From Erythrobacter sp. YT30 (GTDB lineage Bacteria; Pseudomonadota; Alphaproteobacteria; Sphingomonadales; Sphingomonadaceae): a stretch of DNA of 64,000 bases. The notes under the pieces are model-generated. The model saw only the letters and a program-made list of their open reading frames with translations, searched no databases and was not told the DNA's origin. Shown piece by piece: positions 27,116 to 35,741 of this stretch. The first letter of the stretch is position 1, and each line of letters starts with the position of its first letter. The stretch covers positions 62,001-126,000 of the forward strand of contig NZ_LMAF01000001.1 of the NCBI RefSeq assembly GCF_001542875.1, read 5' to 3'. The position numbers were made by a program, and so were the translations under genes.

Positions 27116-27933
27116 GCAAAATCCCCCCATTCGAACTCACCGCGGAATGCCTCGGCTGCTGGCCCTGTCATGGTGATGGAGCCGCCTTGCTGCCACTTAA
27201 TCACCAGATCGCCGCCGGGAAGGGTCACTGTCACTGGGCTCTGCACCAGTCCTTTGCGGATCGCCGCAACTCCCGTCGCACACGCTCCCGTTCCGCAAGC
27301 GCGGGTAAGTCCTGCCCCGCGTTCCCACACATGCAGCCTGAGGTGACTTTCGCCAGCCACGCTCGCTACATTCACATTCACGCGCTCAGGGAAAACTGGA
27401 TCATTTTCGATCATCGGGCCGATCGCAGCCAGATCGACCGCGTTCGCGTCATCGACAAAGAACACGGCGTGCGGATTGCCCACATTTACCGCCATGGGTG
27501 CCTCAAGCGTGTCTTTGCCCTCACTCCAGCCCACGGGCATGGCAGAGGCATCCATCGCGTATCCAAGCGGGATTTCGTCCCAATCAAATCGCGGTGATCC
27601 CATGTCTACGCTCGCGCCGCTATTCGCAGGTGACAAGGCGATTATCCCGCCGTCTGTTTCGACCCGCGCTGGGTCCCCGTGAAGCAAGGCGACCGCGCGG
27701 GCGGCATTGCCGCAAGCCTCCACTTCACCGCCATCCGAATTGAATATGCGCATCCGGAAATCAGCGCGCTCGCTTTTTTCCAGCAGGATCAGTTGATCAC
27801 AGCCAACACCTGTGCGTCGGTCAGCCAGCGCGCGGGCGGCTTTCGCAGTCATGGCAGGCCAATCATCCTTGCGCCTGTCCAGCACAACGAAATCATTGCC
27901 CAGCCCGTGCATCTTGATGAAGGGAACGCGCAT
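27112..27933 (-). CDS. dapF: Diaminopimelate epimerase
   Basis: Converts LL- to meso-diaminopimelate for lysine and peptidoglycan synthesis. 273 residues. Both catalytic Cys are visible: Cys74 in GGEVEACGNAAR and Cys213 in TRACGTGACA. The KMHGLGNDFVVLD start is typical. ATG 27933 is preferred over the in-frame ATG 5 codons up. First gene of a four-gene overlapping chain dapF-mtaB-ftsY-yciB. Confidence 0.97.
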   Translation of the reverse strand: MRVPFIKMHGLGNDFVVLDRRKDDWPAMTAKAARALADRRTGVGCDQLILLEKSERADFRMRIFNSDGGEVEACGNAARAVALLHGDPARVETDGGIIALSPANSGASVDMGSPRFDWDEIPLGYAMDASAMPVGWSEGKDTLEAPMAVNVGNPHAVFFVDDANAVDLAAIGPMIENDPVFPERVNVNVASVAGESHLRLHVWERGAGLTRACGTGACATGVAAIRKGLVQSPVTVTLPGGDLVIKWQQGGSITMTGPAAEAFRGEFEWGDFA

Positions 27934-28009
27934 AGTTTCGGTGCGCATTTATGCACCGCGATGGCCCGCGTCCAGTGCTGCGATTTTGGGGCGATGGCGT
28001 TGAAGCGGA

Positions 28010-29695
28010 TCAGTTGGTGACGGTGCGGCGCCAATCGGTCTGGTGATCGGCAAAATCCTCGCGCTCGTTCGCCAGCGCGTCGGCTCGTGTGCGCTTCTTT
28101 TCCGATGCCTGGGCCAGCAGACGACCTTTTGCCATCAGGCGCTTGCGCACGTCCTCGCTGCATTCGGGCCGTCCATAGAGATAGCCTTGGCCTTTGAACC
28201 CGCCTTTGCCTTTAAGCGCATCAGCGGTGGCTTGCGTTTCAATGCCCTCCGCCGTCAAAGGCATGCCCAGGCCATTGCCCAACGCGATGATGGCATCGAC
28301 AACCGTGGTGCTGCTGGATTTATCGGCAAGGTCGCGGATGAAGGATTGATCGATCTTCAGGCGATCGAATGGCAGCGTCTGCAATTGTTCAAGACTTGCA
28401 TAGCCGGTGCCGAAATCATCAAGGCTGACGCGAATGCCCTGGTTGCGGAGGCTGGTGATCATTGAACGCACGAGAGAGATATTGTCGTGCAGACAGCTTT
28501 CGGTGATCTCAATTTCAAGGCGGCTCGCGGGAAAATCGCATTCAATCAGCGTTTTCAAAAGCTTCTGCGCAAACCAGGGATCGCGCATCTGCATGGGCGA
28601 AATGTTGACCGAGATAGAGAGTGATGGATCCCATTCGCGCGCATCGGCAAAAGCCTTGCGCATGACGATATCGGACAGGTCGTTGATGAGGCCGATTTCT
28701 TCAGCGATCGGAATGAATAGTTCGGGGCTTACAAGGCCCAAATCGGGCGATTGCCAACGCGCCAGCACTTCAAACCCGACCAATTCACCCGTTTCCAGAT
28801 CAACCTGCTGTTCGTAGAATGGCAGGAATTCATCGCGCTCAATGCCATCGCGAATGCCGATTTCAAGCTGGTTGCGGAACCGCAGCTCGTTTTCCATCGA
28901 AGGCTCAAACCAGCAGAAGCGGTTTTTTCCCTCTTTCTTGGCGTGATACATCGCGATGTCTGCATGATGCATCAGCGATCCGGTGTCGCGCTCGTCAGGG
29001 CTTGTGGCTCTGTCCGTAAACTCGCTAGCGACACCAATGGAAATGGTTGCGTGCAGGGTCAGCTTTGAGAGCTTGAATGGGGTGGCAACGGTTTCAAACA
29101 GGCGGATAACGAGGTCATCAACCCGTTCCTGCTGCGCTTTGTCAACAGGAATCACAAATGCAAACTCATCGCCGCCCAACCTTGCAAGCGGCGTATCAAC
29201 CGGAAGCAGGGCGCGCAGACGTTCTGCCATTCTCTCAAGCAATTGATCGCCGACAGTGTGGCCGTGCATGTCATTGATCTGCTTGAAGTTGTCGACGTCA
29301 ATCATGGCATAGGCAATGCCTTCGCCGCGTTCGTTGGCTGCTGTTCTCGTCTCTTCAGTGGCGCTCGCCATACTGCGGCGGTTGAGGCAGCCTGTCAGCG
29401 GATCGATTTCGGATAACTGCCGCGCAAGTTCTTCGGCGATTTCACGTTCGCGGATTTCAAGGGTGAGCTGCGTGTATCGGCGCCAGCCAAAGATGATGAG
29501 AGCGATGTTAAGAAGCAAAGCATTGACGAGCATCACATCGGGCCCGTCGCCGCTTGCTAGAACGACTTTGACGACACTCGGCAAAACCGATCCGCCAGTG
29601 CCGATGAAAAGAATTATCGCTGCTGTCGCAATCCCCAGCGTTACGACATCGCGATGCGCGCTGTTGATCCGATCAGGTTCTTGTTTAGTCGCCAC
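28010..29695 (-). CDS. Membrane GGDEF-EAL protein (cyclic di-GMP turnover)
   Basis: Bifunctional-type c-di-GMP protein of about 560 residues: two N-terminal helices (about 18-46 and 56-73), GGDEF domain (about 95-265) with an intact GGDEF at 175-179, and EAL domain (about 285-535) whose first motif reads EVLARW. The other EAL catalytic blocks SVNISP, EITESC, DDFGTGY and LKIDQSF are intact, so phosphodiesterase activity is likely; cyclase activity is possible. No PAS or other sensor is seen. Start is GTG 29695 or TTG 29698. It lies 76 bases upstream of dapF. Confidence 0.92.
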   Translation of the reverse strand: MATKQEPDRINSAHRDVVTLGIATAAIILFIGTGGSVLPSVVKVVLASGDGPDVMLVNALLLNIALIIFGWRRYTQLTLEIREREIAEELARQLSEIDPLTGCLNRRSMASATEETRTAANERGEGIAYAMIDVDNFKQINDMHGHTVGDQLLERMAERLRALLPVDTPLARLGGDEFAFVIPVDKAQQERVDDLVIRLFETVATPFKLSKLTLHATISIGVASEFTDRATSPDERDTGSLMHHADIAMYHAKKEGKNRFCWFEPSMENELRFRNQLEIGIRDGIERDEFLPFYEQQVDLETGELVGFEVLARWQSPDLGLVSPELFIPIAEEIGLINDLSDIVMRKAFADAREWDPSLSISVNISPMQMRDPWFAQKLLKTLIECDFPASRLEIEITESCLHDNISLVRSMITSLRNQGIRVSLDDFGTGYASLEQLQTLPFDRLKIDQSFIRDLADKSSSTTVVDAIIALGNGLGMPLTAEGIETQATADALKGKGGFKGQGYLYGRPECSEDVRKRLMAKGRLLAQASEKKRTRADALANEREDFADHQTDWRRTVTN

Positions 29696-29903
29696 CAATT
29701 GCTCTCATGCACGTTTTTACGGTGCATTCCCCGTGAAATTGCCTTTCGCAACTGAGGGGACGTACGCAGAGCGCATAAAGATTGGGTTAACTTCGAATTT
29801 GCCGTAACATCAGTTTACTTTTGGGTTTTCGCCTCCTTCCGTGCGTAATAGGCGAGAGCGCTCACACCCCCTTGCCGATTTGGAAATCAACAGGAGACGC
29901 TTC

Positions 29904-30326
29904 GTGGCCAAAGACCGCCCCAATTACTGGCTAATGAAATCAGAGCCGTTTAAATATAGCTGGGATGATCTGGTTGAAGAAAAAGAGGGCACCTGGGACG
30001 GGGTGCGCAATCATCTGGCGAAGAACAATTTGCAGGCCATGAAAGTGGGGGATGAGGCTTTTTTCTACCACTCGCGCGAGGGCCTGGAGATTGTCGGTAT
30101 TGCAGAGATAACCGTCGATGGCATTTCCGATCCGACCGATGAAACGGGCAAATGGGCGGCCGTGAAGATCAAGCCAAAACGCAAGTTCGATAATCCGGTG
30201 ACGCTCAAGCAGATCAAGGCGGAACCCAAGCTTGCCGATTGTGAATTGGTCCGCCTTTCAAGGTTGTCTGTTGCCAGCATTAAACCTGACGAATGGGACC
30301 TGATCTGCAAGATGTCCGAAAGCTGA
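29904..30326 (+). CDS. EVE domain-containing protein
   Basis: 140-residue single-domain EVE (PUA/YTH-fold) protein of the YcbM/thymocyte nuclear protein 1 type. Diagnostic blocks are NYWLMKSEPFKYSWDDL, TWDGVRNHLAKNNL, MKVGDEAFFYHS and WAAVKIKP. The family binds modified bases in nucleic acids. GTG 29904 is chosen because CAGGAGA lies 7 bases upstream and the family sequence begins right there; the longer open frame from 29841 is unlikely. It is a lone gene, with no restriction or defence gene beside it. Confidence 0.9.
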   Translation: MAKDRPNYWLMKSEPFKYSWDDLVEEKEGTWDGVRNHLAKNNLQAMKVGDEAFFYHSREGLEIVGIAEITVDGISDPTDETGKWAAVKIKPKRKFDNPVTLKQIKAEPKLADCELVRLSRLSVASIKPDEWDLICKMSES

Positions 30327-30396
30327 CACGTCGTTGGAACGATGAGGGTCGCCAATCCATTGATGAACCAACACACATTCATCAGCGGAGACGACC

Positions 30397-31146
30397 ATGA
30401 ACAGGTTCGAAAACAAGCGTATACTCATCACCGGCGGAACAAGCGGCATGGGCCTTGCTGCGGCTAAGCAGATCGTCGCAGAAGGCGGCGAGGTTGCTGT
30501 CACCGGCACCACGCAAGATCACCTTGATGAAGCTGGCCGTTCGCTGCCTTCAGGCTCGCTTGTGCTGCGCAATGACGCCGCTGATCCCGACGCTGCCAAA
30601 GAGTTGGGCGACAAGGTGAAAGAGCAGATGGGCTCCATTGATGGGCTTTGGCTTAATGCGGGTTACGGCAAGTTTGGGCCCAACGATGCGATGGACGCTG
30701 ATTTCTTCGATCACATGAACAACGTCAATGTGCGCGGCCCTGTTTTGCAGATGGCCGAATTGATGGATGCGGTGTCTGACGGGGGATCGGTCGTCGTTAC
30801 CTCTTCCGTCTCGCCGTATCTCGGACAGGCTGAGGGCGCGGTTTATGCCGGCACGAAAGGCGCAGTAACCGCGATGACGCGCAGCTGGGCGAACGCTCTG
30901 GCCCCTCGCAAAGTGCGCGTCAATTCGATCGCTCCAGGTCCGGTTGACACCAACTTCATGAACGGCATGGGACTGTCCGAAGAGGAAAAGGAACAGTTCC
31001 TTGAGCAGATTGAGCAGGCCGTCCCGCTTGGCCGTCTGGCTGAGGCTGATGAAGTGGCGCAAGTTGCGCTGTTCTTGCTCTCCGATCACAGTTCTTATGT
31101 GACGGGATCGGAATACATGGTCGATGGCGGAATGACGATGCGCTGA
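30397..31146 (+). CDS. Short-chain dehydrogenase/reductase
   Basis: Classical SDR of 249 residues. NAD(P)-binding TGGTSGMG at residues 12-19, catalytic Ser in VVTSSVSP and the YxxxK pair in VYAGTKGAV near residue 150; the C-terminus YVTGSEYMVDGGM is standard. The substrate is unknown. GGAG precedes the ATG. It converges on the TPP enzyme; the two stop codons lie inside an 18-base palindromic stretch (31140-31157). Confidence 0.9.
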   Translation: MNRFENKRILITGGTSGMGLAAAKQIVAEGGEVAVTGTTQDHLDEAGRSLPSGSLVLRNDAADPDAAKELGDKVKEQMGSIDGLWLNAGYGKFGPNDAMDADFFDHMNNVNVRGPVLQMAELMDAVSDGGSVVVTSSVSPYLGQAEGAVYAGTKGAVTAMTRSWANALAPRKVRVNSIAPGPVDTNFMNGMGLSEEEKEQFLEQIEQAVPLGRLAEADEVAQVALFLLSDHSSYVTGSEYMVDGGMTMR

Positions 31147-31150
31147 TCAA

Positions 31151-32848
31151 TCAGCGCGCTCTCAACCCGCTCACCGTCGCACCGCTCGCAGCGAGCTGTT
31201 CGACATCGATTTTCATGTGAATCAGTCGGAGCCCTTTTTTGTCCTTCGCCTGTGCCAGCGCGCTTTCAAATTCGGCTGTCGTCGTGGCTGTCGCCTCCCA
31301 TGCACCATAGGCCGCGCCTAAGGCGGCAAAATCCGGATTTGAAAGCTGCGTGGCAGAAACACGCTTTGGATAGTCGCGCTCCTGATGCATGCGGATTGTG
31401 CCGTAGGCGCCGTTGTCGACCACAAGCACCATCATGTTCGCATCATACTGCGCAGCCGTGGCAAGTTCCTGCCCGTTCATCATGAAATCGCCGTCTCCTG
31501 CGACGGCGACCACGGTTCGCTCCGGATAGCGTAGCGCAGCAGCAACGGCAGCTGGCACGCCATATCCCATTGCGCCTGATGTGGGGGCAAGCTGGGTGGG
31601 ATGGCCCTGATACCGCCAATAACGGTGCCACCAGCCAGCAAAATTGCCCGCTCCGTTACAGATTATCGTGTCTTGAGGCAGCGCCTTGCGCATGGCGGTA
31701 ACACAGGCAGCCATGTCGAGAGCTGGCGGGTTATCAGCGGGTTTGTGCGTTGCCCAATCGAGCCATTCGCGGTGCGCTTCTTCTCCCGCATCGAAGGGGA
31801 TGATTCCAGCATCTTCCCAGAGGCTTGCAGCCTCAGCAAATTCATCCATGCAGCAAGCCATCGCAAGATCGGCAGGATAGACGCTGCCGAGCTCGTTCGG
31901 GTCTGGGTGAACATGGATCAGCTTTTGATCGCGCGTTCCGGGTAAGGGCACTGTGTAGCCATCGGTGGTTGCTTCCCCGAGACGCGCGCCGACCGCGAGG
32001 ATCAAATCGGCCTCTTTCACTCGCTTCACGAGCTTGGGATTGGGGCCATATCCCAGATTTCCTGCATAGACCGGCGAAGATGGCGCAATGGCGTCTTGAC
32101 GTCGGAATGCTGTTGCGACGGGCAGTCCGATTTTTTCTGCAAAGCTTTCAAAGTGATCGCGTGCCTTCACATTCCAGCCAGCACCGCCGATGATCGCGAC
32201 TGGGCTCGCCGCATCGGAAAGCATCGCAAACATTGCCTGCATCGCATCAGGGCAAACGGCTTGGGTAGGACGATTGACGGCTGGGCGAGGGGAGACATCG
32301 GCGGAAACGGTATCGCACAGCATATCTTCGGGAAGCGCCAGGACGACAGGGCCGGGCCTCCCCGATATGGCGGCCGAAAAGGCGCGCGCTACGTATTCGG
32401 GGATGCGCGCGGGATCATCGATACGCGCTGACCATTTCGAAATGGGGGCGAAAAAGGCAGTAAAATCAATCTCCTGAAACCCTTCGCGATCTCTCATATC
32501 GCGGGCCACATCACCCACGAACAGTATCATGGGTTGCGAATCCTGGTGTGCCACATGGACGCCAATGCTCGCGTTGGTTGCGCCTGGGCCGCGGGTTACG
32601 AAAGCAACACCGGGTCGCAGCGTTTCAGCAGCGCTCAACGCTCCGTCCGCGCATGCCATAAATGCGGCTCCGCCTTCCTGCCGCACGGTAATCGTCTCGA
32701 TCCCATCCGCATCGTGCAGCGCATCGAGCACGGCAAGAAAGCTCTCCCCCGGCACCGTAAAAACGCGATCAGTGCCCTGTTCAGCGAGGCACTCGACGAG
32801 CAATTGCCCTGCGGTTTTTGCAGCTGTTTGCGTGGTGTTGCCGGTCAT
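31151..32848 (-). CDS. Thiamine pyrophosphate-dependent enzyme, acetolactate synthase-like
   Basis: 565-residue three-domain ThDP enzyme. The N-terminal PYR domain has the activating Glu35 in VPGESFLAVLDAL, and the C-terminal PP domain has the Mg-ThDP motif AGDGDFMMNGQE with downstream DNGAYGTIRMHQ. It is related to IlvB, IlvG and sulfoacetaldehyde/benzoylformate enzymes, but no small regulatory subunit gene (ilvH/ilvN) is adjacent. A catabolic or unknown 2-oxoacid substrate is more likely than branched-chain synthesis. GGGAGAG precedes the ATG. Confidence 0.85.
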   Translation of the reverse strand: MTGNTTQTAAKTAGQLLVECLAEQGTDRVFTVPGESFLAVLDALHDADGIETITVRQEGGAAFMACADGALSAAETLRPGVAFVTRGPGATNASIGVHVAHQDSQPMILFVGDVARDMRDREGFQEIDFTAFFAPISKWSARIDDPARIPEYVARAFSAAISGRPGPVVLALPEDMLCDTVSADVSPRPAVNRPTQAVCPDAMQAMFAMLSDAASPVAIIGGAGWNVKARDHFESFAEKIGLPVATAFRRQDAIAPSSPVYAGNLGYGPNPKLVKRVKEADLILAVGARLGEATTDGYTVPLPGTRDQKLIHVHPDPNELGSVYPADLAMACCMDEFAEAASLWEDAGIIPFDAGEEAHREWLDWATHKPADNPPALDMAACVTAMRKALPQDTIICNGAGNFAGWWHRYWRYQGHPTQLAPTSGAMGYGVPAAVAAALRYPERTVVAVAGDGDFMMNGQELATAAQYDANMMVLVVDNGAYGTIRMHQERDYPKRVSATQLSNPDFAALGAAYGAWEATATTTAEFESALAQAKDKKGLRLIHMKIDVEQLAASGATVSGLRAR

Positions 32849-32970
32849 TGAGGCTGCTCTCCCTTTGGTCGCAGCGCTCTATCGCGCACAGCATGGTCAA
32901 TCAACGCGGTTAAGATAGGTTGGGAACTGTCCCGCCGTGCAACATGGGGAAAACCTGCTCTGGCAAACCG

Positions 32971-32986
32971 TTAAGAAAGTCTTAAC
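32971..32986 (+). promoter_or_regulatory. CtrA-type binding site (TTAA-N7-TTAAC)
   Basis: TTAA (32971-32974), seven bases, then TTAAC (32982-32986) matches the full alphaproteobacterial CtrA box. It is also the core of a perfect inverted repeat (32969-32987). It lies just before the small gene at 32996 and 122 bases upstream of the divergent TPP enzyme. It is the only full match I noticed in an intergenic region of the window. Confidence 0.6.
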
Positions 32987-32995
32987 GTCGACCTC

Positions 32996-33286
32996 ATGAC
33001 TTATGCCAGCCTTACGCAAGTGAGGATCCGTCCCCAACGTGATCCTGAGGGTAGTCAGACCCCTTTCCCCCCCACCAACACGCGCTTTTCTGATGGACGC
33101 CGTTCGCTTGTTCTGACTGATGACGGCGCCAACCATCCCTATCGCGCAAGCCTTCCCCCGCACGTGCGAGAGGATTTGCACGATATACCGGCAGAAAGCC
33201 TGTGGCGTCTGACAAAGGATGACGTGCGAGGAGCAGTGACGACTTATGTCGCCGCTACCGCAGCCATCTTTGCTTTCATTATCTGA
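32996..33286 (+). CDS. Small hypothetical protein with C-terminal membrane segment
   Basis: 96 residues, not recognised. The N-terminal part is polar and Pro/Arg-rich, followed by RRSLVLTDDGANHPYRASLP, and it ends in a likely membrane helix (VTTYVAATAAIFAFII). It ends one base before the convergent MFS stop. A CtrA box lies 9 bases before the ATG, so transcription would start at or after that ATG; a downstream GTG near 33020 may be the true start. Moderate confidence that it is a gene. Confidence 0.5.
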   Translation: MTYASLTQVRIRPQRDPEGSQTPFPPTNTRFSDGRRSLVLTDDGANHPYRASLPPHVREDLHDIPAESLWRLTKDDVRGAVTTYVAATAAIFAFII

Positions 33287-34690
33287 TCATTCAGCAGCTT
33301 GCGGGGTGAGCGCTTTCGCGTCCTTCTCTGCCTTGTAAAGCAGGTATCCCAGCCACGCTGACACAACCGTCATTGCGGCAGCGAACAGCAATTGTTCGAC
33401 AACAGGAATGCCCAGTGTCGTCAGCCCAATAGCAAAGATCGATCCGATCACCATCGACAGCGAATTAACAATGTTGTTGGCGGCAATCGTCCGCGATGCC
33501 GCGTCATGTTCGCACCGCGTTGTCAGGAACGCGTAGAGTGGCACCACGAAGAAGCCGCCCGCAGTCGAAATGCCTAGCAGCATGAGTGAGAGCGGGATTG
33601 CGAGCGGCTCCAAGATCCAAATCTCGACTGGCAACAATTCACCCGCTGCGTTGGGTGTCCAGGCCTTCGCCACGAGATAAAAGCCAAGCACAAACGCGCC
33701 CATCACGACGACGGAGAAGGGCGAAAATCGCGCAGACACCTCGCCTTTCAACAGCGCGTTGATACCAACCGAACCAATCGCAATACCGACTGAAAAGATC
33801 ACCAGAAACAGGCTGGCGACTTCCTTGCTCGCGAGCAGCTGGTTCTTGGCGAGCGGCGGAAACTGGATGAAAAGCACTGCACCAATCGTCCAGAAAAAGC
33901 TGATGGCGACGATAGAAAGCCAAATCTCACGATTGTGCATGGTGTCGCGGATCAGGCGCCAGCTCATGACGGCCTGATCGGCCACGGCAACAGGAGCGTA
34001 ACCAAGCCAGCGCAGCAAGGGGCTTTTCACTTGCTCCGAATAGGGTTCCAGGAGCGGATAGTGCATTTCGTAATCGCTCTGCGGAGGAGCATCGGGCACG
34101 AACCGCGACACAAGATAGCCAATAAATGAGGTGATGACGACGAGCACCATCGCGACCTCTACCGATATGAAGCCGGCAAGTATTGTCCCTGTCAGGATGG
34201 CGATATAAGTGCCCGCTTCAATCAATCCGGTGCCTGGTAGCACTTCGTCTTTCTCAAGATGCTGCGGGAGGATCGCGTATTTAATCGGTCCCAGGAAAGT
34301 CGATTGCGCAGCGGCCAAGAACACCACGAACAGCAAAAGCGGGATGGCGAATGTATGTACCGCGATCCCCTGCCAGGCGAGAAATAGGCCAAATGCCCCG
34401 AGGCTGGCCCACCCAATCTCGCAAATCTTCACCGTGCGAATTATCGCTGCTTTATCCCGCGTATCGGCCAATTGCCCGGCAAGCGCTGAAAGAATGACGA
34501 ACGGCACGATAAAGATAACCGAGGCAAGTCCGCTGAAGAGCGCCTCTTGTTTCTCGTCATTGTAGACAGAGTAAACGACAAACAGGACCAATGCCGTCTT
34601 GAACAAATTATCGTTAAACGCATTGAAAAATTGCGTGACCATGAGCGGCAAAAAGCGCTTTTTGCGCAAGAGGTTCGTCGATGTCGTCAT
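33287..34690 (-). CDS. MFS transporter, LplT-like
   Basis: 467 residues, 12 predicted helices. QFFNAFNDNLFKTALVLFV at the N-terminus and STFLGPIKYAILPQHL near residue 135 resemble the lysophospholipid flippase LplT and the transporter half of Aas fusions. In that family it returns lysophosphatidylethanolamine to the cytoplasmic leaflet for re-acylation. No acyltransferase domain or gene is present here, so the substrate is inferred. It is convergent with the small gene ending at 33286. Confidence 0.85.
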   Translation of the reverse strand: MTTSTNLLRKKRFLPLMVTQFFNAFNDNLFKTALVLFVVYSVYNDEKQEALFSGLASVIFIVPFVILSALAGQLADTRDKAAIIRTVKICEIGWASLGAFGLFLAWQGIAVHTFAIPLLLFVVFLAAAQSTFLGPIKYAILPQHLEKDEVLPGTGLIEAGTYIAILTGTILAGFISVEVAMVLVVITSFIGYLVSRFVPDAPPQSDYEMHYPLLEPYSEQVKSPLLRWLGYAPVAVADQAVMSWRLIRDTMHNREIWLSIVAISFFWTIGAVLFIQFPPLAKNQLLASKEVASLFLVIFSVGIAIGSVGINALLKGEVSARFSPFSVVVMGAFVLGFYLVAKAWTPNAAGELLPVEIWILEPLAIPLSLMLLGISTAGGFFVVPLYAFLTTRCEHDAASRTIAANNIVNSLSMVIGSIFAIGLTTLGIPVVEQLLFAAAMTVVSAWLGYLLYKAEKDAKALTPQAAE

Positions 34691-34851
34691 GCGTTAATGC
34701 GTAAGTGCGCCGATGCGCGTATTCCCCTTAGGCCGCCTGACATAGCGATGAACACTGAGGGCACAAGGTTTGTGGGATGATTGGGTCTGTGAATTGCCAT
34801 TCGCTTAAGGTTTGGGTTCTAGGCCCAAGCGGCTAAGGGAATCTGAAGATC

Positions 34852-35460
34852 ATGCTGACCTTGCCCAACATCCTTACGCTATCGCGTATTTTGGCAGTGC
34901 CGCTGCTGGGCTTTTTCCTGTGGTGGCCGGAATGGAAGCTCGGCTTTCTTATTGGCTTTCTGCTCTATGGTTTGATTGCCATCACCGATTTTTTCGACGG
35001 CTATCTCGCACGCGCGCAAGGGACCGTTTCGAAACTGGGCCAGTTTCTCGATCCGATTGCGGACAAGATCATGGTCGCGTCCGTCATTCTTATCCTCACA
35101 GCGCAAGGATATCTGCGCGGCCCTTATGTGGGCGATATGCATGTGATTGCTGGCGCTATCATTCTGATCCGCGAGATTGCTGTGTCGGGATTGCGCGAAT
35201 TTCTGGGCGGGATTCAGATATCGGTGCCGGTTTCGAAACTCGCCAAATGGAAGACGACTTTCCAGCTGATAAGCCTTGCAGCGCTAATCCTGGGCGGTGC
35301 AATCCATGGCCAGCCGTGCCAGTCTCTTGCGGAGGATTGCGGCACGGTTGCGGACAACTGGATCCATGTTCTGGGCCTCACGACTCTGTGGGCAGCAGCC
35401 GTTTTGACGTGCATTACGGGGTGGGATTACCTGCGCGTCGGCCTCAAACATATGGAATGA
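34852..35460 (+). CDS. pgsA: CDP-diacylglycerol-glycerol-3-phosphate 3-phosphatidyltransferase
   Basis: Membrane enzyme committing CDP-diacylglycerol (product of CdsA at 6 kb) to phosphatidylglycerol. 202 residues. The CDP-alcohol phosphotransferase motif D-x2-DG-x2-AR-x8-G-x3-D-x3-D is seen in DFFDGYLAR...GQFLDPIADK. The N-terminus NILTLSRILAVPLL is typical of PgsA, and a Cys-containing loop near the C-terminus (GQPCQSLAEDCG) is an insertion. A single transcription unit by spacing. Confidence 0.94.
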   Translation: MLTLPNILTLSRILAVPLLGFFLWWPEWKLGFLIGFLLYGLIAITDFFDGYLARAQGTVSKLGQFLDPIADKIMVASVILILTAQGYLRGPYVGDMHVIAGAIILIREIAVSGLREFLGGIQISVPVSKLAKWKTTFQLISLAALILGGAIHGQPCQSLAEDCGTVADNWIHVLGLTTLWAAAVLTCITGWDYLRVGLKHME

Positions 35461-35741
35461 ATCGACAGTTATTAACGGTTCATCGCAAGCTGCACTCTTG
35501 CCGTCTTCGAGTCCATTGTTCCTGAAAGCATCATTCATTTACGCGCAATGTCTCGGCGGCATTTCGTCGGCTGTGAGCAGGAATCGCGGTTAGGCACCGC
35601 ATCTAACAGCTCACTGACACACGAGGACAAACCAACAGGGATTCACACGGAGGATGACGCTTTTCCCTAGGGGGCGGATCGCAGACTACCCAGAGGGAAG
35701 ACCCCAAAATCATCGCCGTGACAGGTTAAAGGAGTAATACA
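35461..35741. other. 281-base region upstream of the OmpA-family gene
   Basis: No gene is seen. The region presumably carries the promoter and a long 5' leader of a strongly translated outer-membrane protein; TTCCCT (about 35663) can pair with AGGGAA (about 35694). TAAAGGAG stands directly before the ATG at 35742. Confidence 0.5.

Noticed and set aside
31140-31157. GCGCTGAT-CA-ATCAGCGC palindrome spanning the SDR and TPP-enzyme stop codons
   Set aside because: No T-run and a two-base centre; it may just reflect two stop regions meeting. Not supported as a terminator or operator.
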